Below, piece by piece: positions 16,348 through 24,824 of a stretch of 43,772 nucleotides of DNA. Positions within the stretch are counted from its first letter, which is position 1. Each line of letters starts with the position of its first letter. The notes beneath the pieces were generated by a model, which saw only the letters and a program-made list of their open reading frames with translations, ran no database searches and was not told the origin of the DNA. The DNA is from an uncultured Eubacteriales bacterium. Lineage in GTDB: Bacteria > Bacillota > Clostridia > Lachnospirales > Lachnospiraceae. Made by a program: the position numbers and the translations under genes. The DNA is taken from contig OMVQ01000096.1 in NCBI GenBank assembly GCA_900314555.1, positions 1-43,772 of the forward strand, given 5' to 3'.

Positions 16348-17235
16348 CTACTTATTAAACTTAACTCGTCCCTGTAACCATATTATTCCTTTGAATCTTC
16401 TTCCAATTTCAGGAACACCAAACAAATCTTTATCATTAATAGCAACTGTTATTATTACATCATTGCATTCCAGATGTAATATATAAACAGTTTCAAATGT
16501 TATACTATTTCTACATTTATGCATATCAATAATTCTTCCGATTATTGAATATTTATCAGATTGCAGACCATATGGCATAAAGCACGTATCAATTACAGAA
16601 TACAGATTTTCATTTTCAATTCTTTTATTTATTCTTGTATACATTTCCATTTCGTCAAATGCTAAAGACTCCATTGCTTCCTGATTTCCATCTCTTGCCT
16701 CAATAAACAGATTTTGTTTATTCTTCTTCCTGTCAGCATACTTATTTATATAGTCCTTGTTAACATTTGTAGGCAAAATAATTCTTCCGGACATAGAGAG
16801 TCCTGCAAGTCCTATTTCATAATCATCTTTCAGCTTATCCTTATAATTCATATATTCAAAGCCATTTTGTAAATAGAATATTAGAGATATTCCATTCTCA
16901 CTTAATGTATCACAAGCTGCTGAAAATGAAACATTATATACATTTGGTTCAATAGTTATTCCATTTTTATATTTTTCATAACTCATAGGCTTTACATATG
17001 GAAATACAGAATCAACTTCAAATTCACCATCATCTAGAAATTCGCCTTGAATATACATTCCTATATACTCACCAAATTTGATTCCGACTTCCATCGTCTT
17101 ACCTTGAGCTTCTAATTTATAATTATGATTTTCTTTGTAATCATTTATGGTATTCTTTACTATATTTCTAATTAACGTTTTCTCTTTACCATCTTTACGA
17201 TTACTAAAACCAATTGCTTCAAAAAAATTATGCAT
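16348..17235 (-). CDS. DUF3881 family protein
   Basis: A 295-residue soluble protein with no signal or membrane segment. The start MHNFFEAIGFSN, the C-terminal FKGIIWLQGRV and the overall size fit the DUF3881 family known mainly from Lachnospiraceae; biochemical function is unknown. An in-frame TTG lies one codon upstream of the chosen ATG, and GGCGG stands nine bases before it. It follows DUF4446 on the same strand with an 81-base gap and precedes tRNA-Arg. Its constant neighbourhood next to parAB is suggestive, but no role is established. Confidence 0.7.
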   Translation of the reverse strand: MHNFFEAIGFSNRKDGKEKTLIRNIVKNTINDYKENHNYKLEAQGKTMEVGIKFGEYIGMYIQGEFLDDGEFEVDSVFPYVKPMSYEKYKNGITIEPNVYNVSFSAACDTLSENGISLIFYLQNGFEYMNYKDKLKDDYEIGLAGLSMSGRIILPTNVNKDYINKYADRKKNKQNLFIEARDGNQEAMESLAFDEMEMYTRINKRIENENLYSVIDTCFMPYGLQSDKYSIIGRIIDMHKCRNSITFETVYILHLECNDVIITVAINDKDLFGVPEIGRRFKGIIWLQGRVKFNK

Positions 17236-17316
17236 CAATTATACCGCCTGTCTGTTTAACAATATTTTTGCAATATTTAACGTGAGGGTTCAAGTCCCTT
17301 TTTCCATAATACTGTA

Positions 17317-17841
17317 TTATTCCATATAATTATCACAGTTTATAGCTTTATCAACTGCTTCTTTTTCTTCCTCACCTAATAATATATATGACTCTCCTCT
17401 GATTATCTCTTTAATATATGTATAACAGCCTTCTCTGCTATGCATTGCATTAATTACAAAACCTGTATTTTCTTTATTAAGTATTGCCAATGCAAAACTT
17501 AATTTTCCACCCATCTCATTAAATGCATCATACTTGACAATTCCAATTTTTTGGAAAGCAATCTGAAGATTCTCGCTTATCTCGTCAAGTCTTTCATCTT
17601 TTGTTTTATCAAGATTAATTAATTCATCCACCTGTGAGAATCTCTTTGCAATCGTATTCTCAAGTGTCTTTCCATCTTTACCACTCATAAATTTCTTGTA
17701 TTTTTCATTTAATGTCTTAATTTTCTTATTTGTGGCTATTATATATATTAATAAACCTAAACAAATAACTAATAATCCAATAATAAAATATGCAGGATCA
17801 ATTTCACCTATTCCTATCTTGTTCAATAACTCACTATTCAT
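17317..17841 (-). CDS. DUF4446 family membrane-anchored protein
   Basis: A 174-residue protein. One membrane segment lies at about 17-36, then a coiled-coil linker (about 40-90), then a soluble domain containing the family signature KIGIVKYDAFNEMGGKLSFA and a following SREGCYTYIKEI segment. DUF4446 proteins are commonly found beside parB in Clostridia; function is unknown. The topology suggests a short extracytoplasmic N-terminus and a cytoplasmic domain. It lies 175 bases downstream of parB on the same strand; that gap holds only AT-rich sequence. Confidence 0.82.
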   Translation of the reverse strand: MNSELLNKIGIGEIDPAYFIIGLLVICLGLLIYIIATNKKIKTLNEKYKKFMSGKDGKTLENTIAKRFSQVDELINLDKTKDERLDEISENLQIAFQKIGIVKYDAFNEMGGKLSFALAILNKENTGFVINAMHSREGCYTYIKEIIRGESYILLGEEEKEAVDKAINCDNYME

Positions 17842-18015
17842 CTGTTAATTTCTTCTTTCTATTATTTTAACTAATTGTATTCTGAATATTTCTTAAATAT
17901 TCTGCATTTGTTTACTACTACTGTAAAATATAATTTTTAACATATAACTATATCACTTAATACTATTTTTTCTTATACTTTACTATATACTTATTATATA
18001 CTTACTATTTAGTAA

Positions 18016-18924
18016 TTATTGCTGTGTACTCATAAATAAATCTAGTAATCTTTCCAGTTCCTTATCAGAATAATATTCTATTTCAATCTTACCTTTACCA
18101 TTTGGTTTATGATTTACTTTTACTTTTGTACCAACTATTTCTTTTATCTTATTTTCAATCTCTTCGTATACAAATGCATTTTCAACCTTTTCTTTTTTCT
18201 TCTCAGGCTTTTTATTTAATATACTTTTTACAAGTTTCTCTGTCTCTCTAACACTGAGCTTTTCATCCATAATTCTTGTTGCCAATTGTATCTGTAACTC
18301 ATTATCTTCAATTGGTAATAAGGCTCTTGCATGTCCACTTGATATTAAATCTTCTATAACCATCTGCTGTACTTCATCAGTTAATTTTAATAATCGCATA
18401 GAGTTAGTAACTGCAGTTCTACTCTTAGATACTCTTTCAGCTACCTGATCCTGCTTTAAATTAAATTCTGTAAGCAATCTCTTATATGCTAAAGCTTCTT
18501 CAATTGGGTTTAATTCTTCTCTCTGTATATTCTCTATTAAAGCAATCTCTACTACTTCCTGTTCACTGTAATCCTTAATAATAACAGGAACTTCTTTTAA
18601 TCCTGCCTGTTTAGCAGCTCTCCATCTTCTCTCTCCGGCTATTATCTCATAATAGTCATTCTTTTTCTGAACTACTATTGGCTGAATTATTCCATATTGC
18701 TTTATAGATTCACTTAATTCCGTCAAAGCATCTTCATCAAATGTCTTTCTTGGCTGATTTCTGTTTGGTTCTACTGAATTAATTTTAACAGTAAACACTC
18801 CATCGTTCTTCTCTATATTATTACTTTTTTTTGCAGGTTTTATACTTAATTCTTCTGCATCAATTGTAGGTATTAATGAATCTAATCCTTTACCTAATCC
18901 TTTTTTTGAATTTTTAGTTGCCAT
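18016..18924 (-). CDS. parB: Chromosome partitioning protein ParB (Spo0J)
   Basis: A 302-residue CTP-dependent DNA clamp that loads at parS sites and spreads to organise the origin. Features are the basic N-terminal GLGKGLDSLIP peptide that stimulates ParA ATPase, the CTP-binding box with GERRW at residues 97-101, and ENIQREELNP at 131-140. A helix-turn-helix follows at about 158-185 and the C-terminal dimerisation domain at about 250-302. Four exact parS sites lie within 3 kb. The leader to parA is unusually long (284 bases) and contains one parS, so parB may be autoregulated or have its own promoter. Confidence 0.96.
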   Translation of the reverse strand: MATKNSKKGLGKGLDSLIPTIDAEELSIKPAKKSNNIEKNDGVFTVKINSVEPNRNQPRKTFDEDALTELSESIKQYGIIQPIVVQKKNDYYEIIAGERRWRAAKQAGLKEVPVIIKDYSEQEVVEIALIENIQREELNPIEEALAYKRLLTEFNLKQDQVAERVSKSRTAVTNSMRLLKLTDEVQQMVIEDLISSGHARALLPIEDNELQIQLATRIMDEKLSVRETEKLVKSILNKKPEKKKEKVENAFVYEEIENKIKEIVGTKVKVNHKPNGKGKIEIEYYSDKELERLLDLFMSTQQ

Positions 18925-19107
18925 ACTTTATTATTCTATGTATTCCATTAATATCTAAATATTATTTAATTAACAGAGATACAATCCTCCATACTATATT
19001 TGTATTATATATATTATTATATTTTTATTGTTTTAGTATCTAGTAATTATTATTACGTTAGTATTCAATAATTATTATTTCTATTATTACTAATATATCA
19101 TCTGAAA

Positions 19108-19123
19108 TGTTTCACGTGAAACA
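19108..19123. promoter_or_regulatory. parS site 1 (between parA and parB)
   Basis: Exact TGTTTCACGTGAAACA, extended to a 20-bp palindrome at 19106-19125. It lies about 185 bases upstream of parB. The remaining 18925-19208 sequence is AT-rich with TATTA/AATA repeats and no other clear element. Confidence 0.95.
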
Positions 19124-19208
19124 TTATTAATATCTTAATTAGTATCTTAAATATTTTAAACATTACTAATATTTCAAATATTCAAAATTGTTCAAAATCT
19201 ATTTTTTA

Positions 19209-20066
19209 TTACTTTTTCTTTATTAACTTAGATAGCTTACCCTTCTTTGTCTCTTTCTTATCAAATATACTACTATCGAAAGAATTTACATCAAACTCTT
19301 TACCCTCGTCATTATAAATGACTTCCTGTGCTAGTAACCTATAATTCTCAGCACCGACAGATTTAGAATCATATAAATTAATTGGTAAACCATGACTTGG
19401 TGCTTCTGCTAATCTGATATTTCTTGGTATTATTGTCTTGTAAACATTTTGTTTCAAATTTTTCTTTACATTTTCAACAACTTCTAGTGACAAATTAGTT
19501 CTGGCATCATACATTGTAAATACAACACCTTCCATCTCTAACTCAGGATTAAGTCTCTGCTTAACCAGATTAATTGTATGTATTAACTGTGATAATCCCT
19601 CTAATGCATAATATTCACATTGAATCGGAACTAATACTGTATCTGCTGTTGTCATCGCATTTACCGTTAATATATTTAAAGATGGTGGACAATCAATAAT
19701 TACAAAATCATAATTATCTCTTATCGGTGTAATATATTTTTTTAATAAGAATTCTCTTTTTTCTATACCAATAAGGTCTATTTCTGCACCTGAAAGATTT
19801 ACATTTGATGGTAAAACTGATAAATTATCTAATACATTTTCAATAAGACAATCAGATAACTCACATTCTCCAACAAATAATTCATATATTGTATTTTCAA
19901 GTTCATTCTTCTCAACGCCTAATCCACTTGTAGCATTTCCCTGTGGGTCAATATCGACCACAAGAACTTTCTTACCTGCTTCTGCTAAACATGCTGATAA
20001 ATTAATAGATGTTGTTGTCTTTCCGACACCGCCTTTTTGGTTAGCAATAGCAATTATTCTACCCAT
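19209..20066 (-). CDS. parA: Chromosome partitioning ATPase ParA (Soj)
   Basis: A 285-residue Walker-type ATPase that works with ParB in origin segregation and, in Bacillus, modulates DnaA. The deviant Walker A KGGVGKTT lies at residues 11-18 with DIDPQGNAT and FVIIDCPPSLN following. The core matches Soj/ParA, but the C-terminus carries about 35 extra residues, acidic and then strongly lysine-rich (KKETKKGKLSKLIKKK), not present in the usual 250-260 residue protein. No strong Shine-Dalgarno is seen before the ATG. It is encoded upstream of parB. Confidence 0.95.
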   Translation of the reverse strand: MGRIIAIANQKGGVGKTTTSINLSACLAEAGKKVLVVDIDPQGNATSGLGVEKNELENTIYELFVGECELSDCLIENVLDNLSVLPSNVNLSGAEIDLIGIEKREFLLKKYITPIRDNYDFVIIDCPPSLNILTVNAMTTADTVLVPIQCEYYALEGLSQLIHTINLVKQRLNPELEMEGVVFTMYDARTNLSLEVVENVKKNLKQNVYKTIIPRNIRLAEAPSHGLPINLYDSKSVGAENYRLLAQEVIYNDEGKEFDVNSFDSSIFDKKETKKGKLSKLIKKK

Positions 20067-20306
20067 ATCATTTCATGCATATTATAAATATATTCGTTAA
20101 TAATTAACACGAATTTGGATTAAATATTCATGTATTATATCATTTTACTGACATTTTTAATCCAATTAATTGAAAGATTTATTCTGCACGACTCCTTTTA
20201 TATTTCTTTCAGAAAATAATTATATCACGTATATTATTATTAATCTAGTAAAAGAAAATATAAAAATATTAATTTTATTGTGCAATATTTAATAAATGAG
20301 TGAAAA

Positions 20307-20322
20307 TGTTTCACGTGAAACA
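20307..20322. promoter_or_regulatory. parS site 2
   Basis: Exact TGTTTCACGTGAAACA within AAATGTTTCACGTGAAACATTT, 54 bases from site 3, in the gap upstream of parA. The gap 20067-20459 otherwise holds AT-rich DNA and presumably the parA promoter. Confidence 0.95.
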
Positions 20323-20353
20323 TTTTATTACTATTAATATTTTTAAATAGAAA

Positions 20354-20383
20354 ACGGTAATGTTTCACGTGAAACATTACCGT
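20354..20383 (-). promoter_or_regulatory. parS site 3 built into a terminator-like 30-bp palindrome
   Basis: The parS core at 20361-20376 is flanked by ACGGTAA and TTACCGT, giving a perfect 30-bp palindrome at 20354-20383. On the minus strand the hairpin is followed by TTTTC, and it lies 77 bases past the stop of the histidine-kinase-like gene. It therefore looks like a Rho-independent terminator whose stem is a ParB site. Confidence 0.8.
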
Positions 20384-20459
20384 CTAAATCATCTGCTATA
20401 ATATTTTAAAAATTAATTTTACTTAACACTCATTAGCATTAACTACTACTTCTTCTATA

Positions 20460-21845
20460 TTAACTTACCTGATAAACAAGTTTAACTGTAGTTCCCATGC
20501 CTAATGATGAATCGACTATTATCATTCCATTTAATAATGATGTTCTATACTTCATTATTGATATTCCATAAAGATTATTTGATAATAGAACATTATCGTC
20601 TTGCATCGTAAATCCATCGCCATTATCAGTGATAACGATATTTACATTATATCTATTCTCATCTCCAACTAAGAAATTAATCTGGTGTAAATCACCATTA
20701 TTAATTTCACTATCTATATTATTATTTATATTACTAACTATATTACTAACTTTATTGCTAACTGCATCATTATCCGAAATTTTTTTCAAATCTTCATCTA
20801 TATTATCAATATTAATACTATGTATATCTTTAGACTGGTTCTCTGTATCATTTACCGAAATACCATCTACTAAAATATTATCTACTTGAATACCATCTAC
20901 CCGATTACCATCTAATTGATTACTATCTAATCGATTACCATCTGTTGAAATATCATCTGCATAATAATCCTTTTCTTCTACATTTATTTTATCGATTACT
21001 ATATTAATATTAATAATTGTACCATTTGAATGGCTTTCAGCATTATCAATTGCTTCCTTAATAATTCTTATGACATTTATGATATTGCATTTACTATCAA
21101 GTATCTTTAGACCACTATAGTTAAAAGATATCTTCATATTAATTTTTTTCTGATACTCCTTAATAAAGTCACTTATATTTTTATATAATCCGATTTTTTC
21201 GGAGTCATCATCTAAATGTTTCACGTGAAACATTTTAGCATTTGCTTTTTTCTCAATATATGAAAGTTCTTCTTTTATTTTTGTAATTTCTAATTTTGCT
21301 CTGTTAGAGTCCATATCTATCAAGTTTTCGCACAGTTCAATTTTATTCTGTACTTTTTCGATATCTTTCTTAACTATGTTAGATATGTAATGACTATCTT
21401 TATTAATCTGTTGTTCTAATATTAATGTAGACTTCTTAATATTCTTTTCTTCTGTTTTCTTTACTTCTTTATTTATTAAATATTTTGTATTTTTAACATT
21501 ATTAGCCAGTTGCTTCTCTATATCATATATTTCTTCTAAAGAAGCATCTATTTTACTTTTCTGTTTTTCTAAATCTTCTAATTTATCACGTAAGGCTTCT
21601 ATCTCAATATTTAATTCTGTTTTCTTTAGATTTAGTTTTTCTATTTCAACAACATTATTGTCTTTGTCAAAATCATTTGGTGAAAAGATTTCATATGTTG
21701 TATCTATGTTTTTACTCAGTTCTACAACCATATTTTCTATCTCTTCTATCTGATACAGATTTTGATTTACTCTCTCAGTTATTTCATTAATACTTTTTTC
21801 ATTTTTACTTTTCTCGCCTTTGATAAATGCTAAAATACTTTCCAT
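20460..21845 (-). CDS. Orphan DegS-like histidine kinase with coding tandem repeats and internal parS
   Basis: A 461-residue cytoplasmic protein with no membrane segment. Residues 1-145 are coiled coil. Residues 150-245 resemble the DegS dimerisation domain, but the H-D-G-P motif is lost (H152 is followed by Y). An HATPase domain has an N-box EAIDNAESHS (264-273), a G1 box ITDNGDGF (405-412) and a G2 region YGISIMKYRTSLLNG (426-440). About 120 residues of Asp/Asn/Ile-rich low-complexity sequence, including seven five-residue repeats, are inserted between N-box and G1. Residues 205-210 (MFHVKH) are encoded by a parS site. The ATG has AGGAG ten bases upstream. No response regulator is adjacent; it sits between rsmG and parA. 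ATP binding is plausible, autophosphorylation uncertain. Confidence 0.75.
   Translation of the reverse strand: MESILAFIKGEKSKNEKSINEITERVNQNLYQIEEIENMVVELSKNIDTTYEIFSPNDFDKDNNVVEIEKLNLKKTELNIEIEALRDKLEDLEKQKSKIDASLEEIYDIEKQLANNVKNTKYLINKEVKKTEEKNIKKSTLILEQQINKDSHYISNIVKKDIEKVQNKIELCENLIDMDSNRAKLEITKIKEELSYIEKKANAKMFHVKHLDDDSEKIGLYKNISDFIKEYQKKINMKISFNYSGLKILDSKCNIINVIRIIKEAIDNAESHSNGTIININIVIDKINVEEKDYYADDISTDGNRLDSNQLDGNRVDGIQVDNILVDGISVNDTENQSKDIHSINIDNIDEDLKKISDNDAVSNKVSNIVSNINNNIDSEINNGDLHQINFLVGDENRYNVNIVITDNGDGFTMQDDNVLLSNNLYGISIMKYRTSLLNGMIIVDSSLGMGTTVKLVYQVS
20853..20957 (-). repeat. Seven 15-bp tandem repeats inside the histidine-kinase-like gene
   Basis: Consecutive 15-base units from 20853 to 20957 encode five-residue units of the form D-G/N/S-I/N-x-V/L (for example DGNRL, DSNQL, DGNRV, DGIQV, DNILV, DGISV, DDIST). 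The unit is a multiple of three, so copy number can change without breaking the frame. Confidence 0.85.
21217..21232. promoter_or_regulatory. parS site 4 (inside a coding sequence)
   Basis: Exact TGTTTCACGTGAAACA within an 18-bp palindrome that encodes MFHVKH in the minus-strand kinase-like gene. Confidence 0.95.
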
Positions 21846-21962
21846 ATTCAACTCTCTCCTATACTATGATAGTATGGCATTCTCAATATTTCTGATTGCC
21901 ATTAGAAATGGTCTACTAATACTTCTTCTACTACTTAACCTCTCTAAATTACTATAATATTC

Positions 21963-22688
21963 CTATGATAATGGTTCTCTTGATGGTATACCTGATTTTC
22001 TTGGATACTTGTTGCTTAATTTGCCGATTTTATCAATTATAACAAAGTTTCTCTCTATTTCATCTGAATTTGGTAATTCCATAGTCTTAGTGGCTGAGAT
22101 ATTTCCACCTAACTTCTTTATTGCATTTTTTGCATTATTTAATTCTTCATCAATATTTGCAGCTTTATATGATACAAACTTACCGCCTACCTTGATAAAT
22201 GGCAGACAATATTCAGATAATGTTGAGAGATTAGCTACTGCTCTTGATACACATAAGTCATACTGTTCACGATATTCTGCATTATGTCCAAAATCTTCAG
22301 CTCTTCCATGTATACATTCAACATTTTCAAGTCCTAATTCATCAATAACTTCATTTAGAAAATTAATTCTCTTTTTTAATGAATCTAATAATGTAATCTT
22401 CATCTGTGGAAATACTATTTTTATTGGAATTCCTGGAAAACCTGCTCCTGTTCCCACATCTATAAGACTATCTACATTACTTAAGTCGATTACCTTATAA
22501 GATAAAAGACTGTCTGCAAAATGTTTGATTATAACATCTTTATATTCTGTTATGGCAGTCAGATTCATCACTTTATTTTTTTCAACAAGCATTTCATAAT
22601 ATTTGATAAATTGTGAAATCTGATTGTCAGATAATTCTATATTAATTTTTCTAAATGTATCTACTAATAAATCAAGATTATATTCCAT
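21963..22688 (-). CDS. rsmG: 16S rRNA (guanine(527)-N7)-methyltransferase
   Basis: RsmG (GidB) methylates G527 of 16S rRNA using SAM. The 241-residue protein has the SAM-binding motif DVGTGAGFPGIPIKI near residues 73-87, the DSLKKRINFLNEV segment, and the SRAVANL motif near 148. GGAG stands before the ATG. It is downstream of mnmG with a 178-base AT-rich gap (22689-22866) in which I see no element. Bacterial homologues are about 210-240 residues, so it is full length. Confidence 0.95.
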   Translation of the reverse strand: MEYNLDLLVDTFRKINIELSDNQISQFIKYYEMLVEKNKVMNLTAITEYKDVIIKHFADSLLSYKVIDLSNVDSLIDVGTGAGFPGIPIKIVFPQMKITLLDSLKKRINFLNEVIDELGLENVECIHGRAEDFGHNAEYREQYDLCVSRAVANLSTLSEYCLPFIKVGGKFVSYKAANIDEELNNAKNAIKKLGGNISATKTMELPNSDEIERNFVIIDKIGKLSNKYPRKSGIPSREPLS

Positions 22689-22866
22689 TATTTCTCCATA
22701 TCATATTTTCACTTATTTTAATTTACTTTATTTTATCCTAATTAAATCTATCTAATCTTTTATAAATTTTACTTTAATACAACAAATTACTCGTAAATTA
22801 ATTAAATCAGTTCTATTTCAATTTTAGCAAATCTATATATTAATTAAATTAATTCCAGCTAAACAA

Positions 22867-24804
22867 CTAATCTTCTTTGTTTTTATTTTCCTTATTCTCA
22901 CTATTCGCTCTATTTTGTCTATTCTTCAAATAATTAAACTGCTCAATATATACTAACAGAACTGATATATCTGCCGGTGTAACACCTGATATTCTTGAAG
23001 CTTGTCCAATTGAAATTGGTTTACATAACTTTAATTTCTGTCTTGCTTCATTTCTAAGACTCTTTACATCATCATAATCTATTTCTTCACTTATCTTCTT
23101 ATTTTCAAGCTTCTTGTACTGCTCTACCTGTTTCATCTGGCGTCTAATATATCCATCATATTTGATATTTATGTTAACCTGTTCTATTACATCATATGGC
23201 AGCTCTTTTCTTTCACTATCGAATTCTGCTAACATATCATAGTCTAATTCAGGTCTCTTTATTAATTCAGCTAATGTTGTTCCTGTCTTTAAAGGTGTGC
23301 TGTTATGCGCTTCTAAGAATTCCTGCATTTTAGGATTAGCGCCAATATTGATTTTATTAAGTCTGTCTATCTCTTCTTCAATAAGTTTCTTCTTATTGCA
23401 TACTTTTTCATACATTTCATCACTTACAAGACCTACTCTGTGACCGATTTCTGATAATCTTAAATCAGCATTATCCTGTCTTAATAATAATCTGTATTCT
23501 GCTCTTGAAGTCATCATTCTATATGGTTCATGATTCTCTTTAGTAACGAGGTCATCCACTAAGACTCCTAAATATGCCTGTGAACGGTCTAATATTACCT
23601 GTTCTTCACCTTTTACTGACAGACCTGCATTAATACCCGCAAGTATACCCTGTGCTGCAGCTTCTTCATATCCTGAACTTCCGTTAAACTGTCCGCCACT
23701 GAACAGACCTTTTATCTTCTTGAATTCCAATGTAGGTTTTAACTGCATAGGATTAATACAATCATATTCAATTGCATATGCATTTCTTACTATTTTGACA
23801 TTTTCCAGACCTTTGACTGTTCTGTACATTGCATACTGGACGTCCTCAGGAAGCGAACTTGACATTCCTCCGAGATACATTTCATTTGTATACAATCCCT
23901 CTGGCTCTATAAATACCTGATGTCTGTCTTTATCAGCAAATTTAACTACCTTATCTTCTATAGATGGGCAATATCTTGGTCCTGTTCCCTCAATCATTCC
24001 TGAGAATAATGGCGAACGGTCTAAATTATCCCTGATAATCTTATGTGTCTCCTCATTTGTATAAGTAAGCCAGCATGACACCTGTTCTTTCTGTACCGAT
24101 TCAGGATCCGTAGAAAATGAAAATGGTACTACTCTTTTATCTCCGAACTGCTCTTCCATTTTAGAGAAATCTATTGAACGTTTATCAGCTCTTGCAGGTG
24201 TTCCTGTCTTGAATCTGAACATCTCTATTCCATTTGCTTTTAGTGAATCTGTCAAATGATTAGCAGGCTGCAATCCATTTGGTCCTGTAGGATTACTCAC
24301 ATCTCCATATATACATCTGGCTCTTAGATATGTTCCTGTACACAGAACAACTGCCTTAGCATAATACGTTGCCCCTGAAAATGTCTTAACGCCTTTTATT
24401 ACTCCATCTTCTACTATAAGCTCTGTAACTTCAGCCTGTCTTATAGTCAGATTATCTGTATTTTCTAAAGTTTTTCTCATCTCATGTGTATAGTTATGTT
24501 TATCAGCCTGCGCTCTTAATGAATGTACTGCAGGACCTTTAGATACATTTAGCATCTTCGACTGGATAAATGTTTTATCGATATTTTTACCCATTTCTCC
24601 GCCTAATGCATCTATCTCACGTACAAGATGTCCTTTAGAACTTCCACCTATATTTGGGTTACATGGCATTAAAGCTATACTGTCTACGCTTACTGTAAAC
24701 ATTATTGTATTAAGTCCCATTCTTGCACAGGCAAGCGATGCCTCACAACCTGCATGACCTGCACCTACTACGACTATATCATATTCTTCACACACATTTG
24801 ACAT
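22867..24804 (-). CDS. mnmG: tRNA uridine-5-carboxymethylaminomethyl modification enzyme MnmG (GidA)
   Basis: A 645-residue FAD protein that, with MnmE, installs the cmnm5 group on U34 of tRNAs. The FAD-binding dinucleotide motif is [11 protein letters not shown] near residues 11-21. Conserved blocks include [19 protein letters not shown] and [14 protein letters not shown], and a [16 protein letters not shown] block lies near the second nucleotide-binding part. The C-terminal helical domain that contacts MnmE and tRNA is intact, ending in an Asn/Lys/Glu-rich tail of about 20 residues. It begins 20 bases after the mnmE stop, so the two partners are co-transcribed. Confidence 0.97.
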   Translation of the reverse strand: MSNVCEEYDIVVVGAGHAGCEASLACARMGLNTIMFTVSVDSIALMPCNPNIGGSSKGHLVREIDALGGEMGKNIDKTFIQSKMLNVSKGPAVHSLRAQADKHNYTHEMRKTLENTDNLTIRQAEVTELIVEDGVIKGVKTFSGATYYAKAVVLCTGTYLRARCIYGDVSNPTGPNGLQPANHLTDSLKANGIEMFRFKTGTPARADKRSIDFSKMEEQFGDKRVVPFSFSTDPESVQKEQVSCWLTYTNEETHKIIRDNLDRSPLFSGMIEGTGPRYCPSIEDKVVKFADKDRHQVFIEPEGLYTNEMYLGGMSSSLPEDVQYAMYRTVKGLENVKIVRNAYAIEYDCINPMQLKPTLEFKKIKGLFSGGQFNGSSGYEEAAAQGILAGINAGLSVKGEEQVILDRSQAYLGVLVDDLVTKENHEPYRMMTSRAEYRLLLRQDNADLRLSEIGHRVGLVSDEMYEKVCNKKKLIEEEIDRLNKINIGANPKMQEFLEAHNSTPLKTGTTLAELIKRPELDYDMLAEFDSERKELPYDVIEQVNINIKYDGYIRRQMKQVEQYKKLENKKISEEIDYDDVKSLRNEARQKLKLCKPISIGQASRISGVTPADISVLLVYIEQFNYLKNRQNRANSENKENKNKED

Positions 24805-24824
24805 TGTTCTTTACGACCTTTCAT

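Noticed and set aside
20853..20957. Short regular repeats that might suggest a CRISPR array.
   Set aside because: The units are contiguous 15-bp in-frame coding repeats without spacers, and no cas genes are present. No CRISPR array was found in the window.
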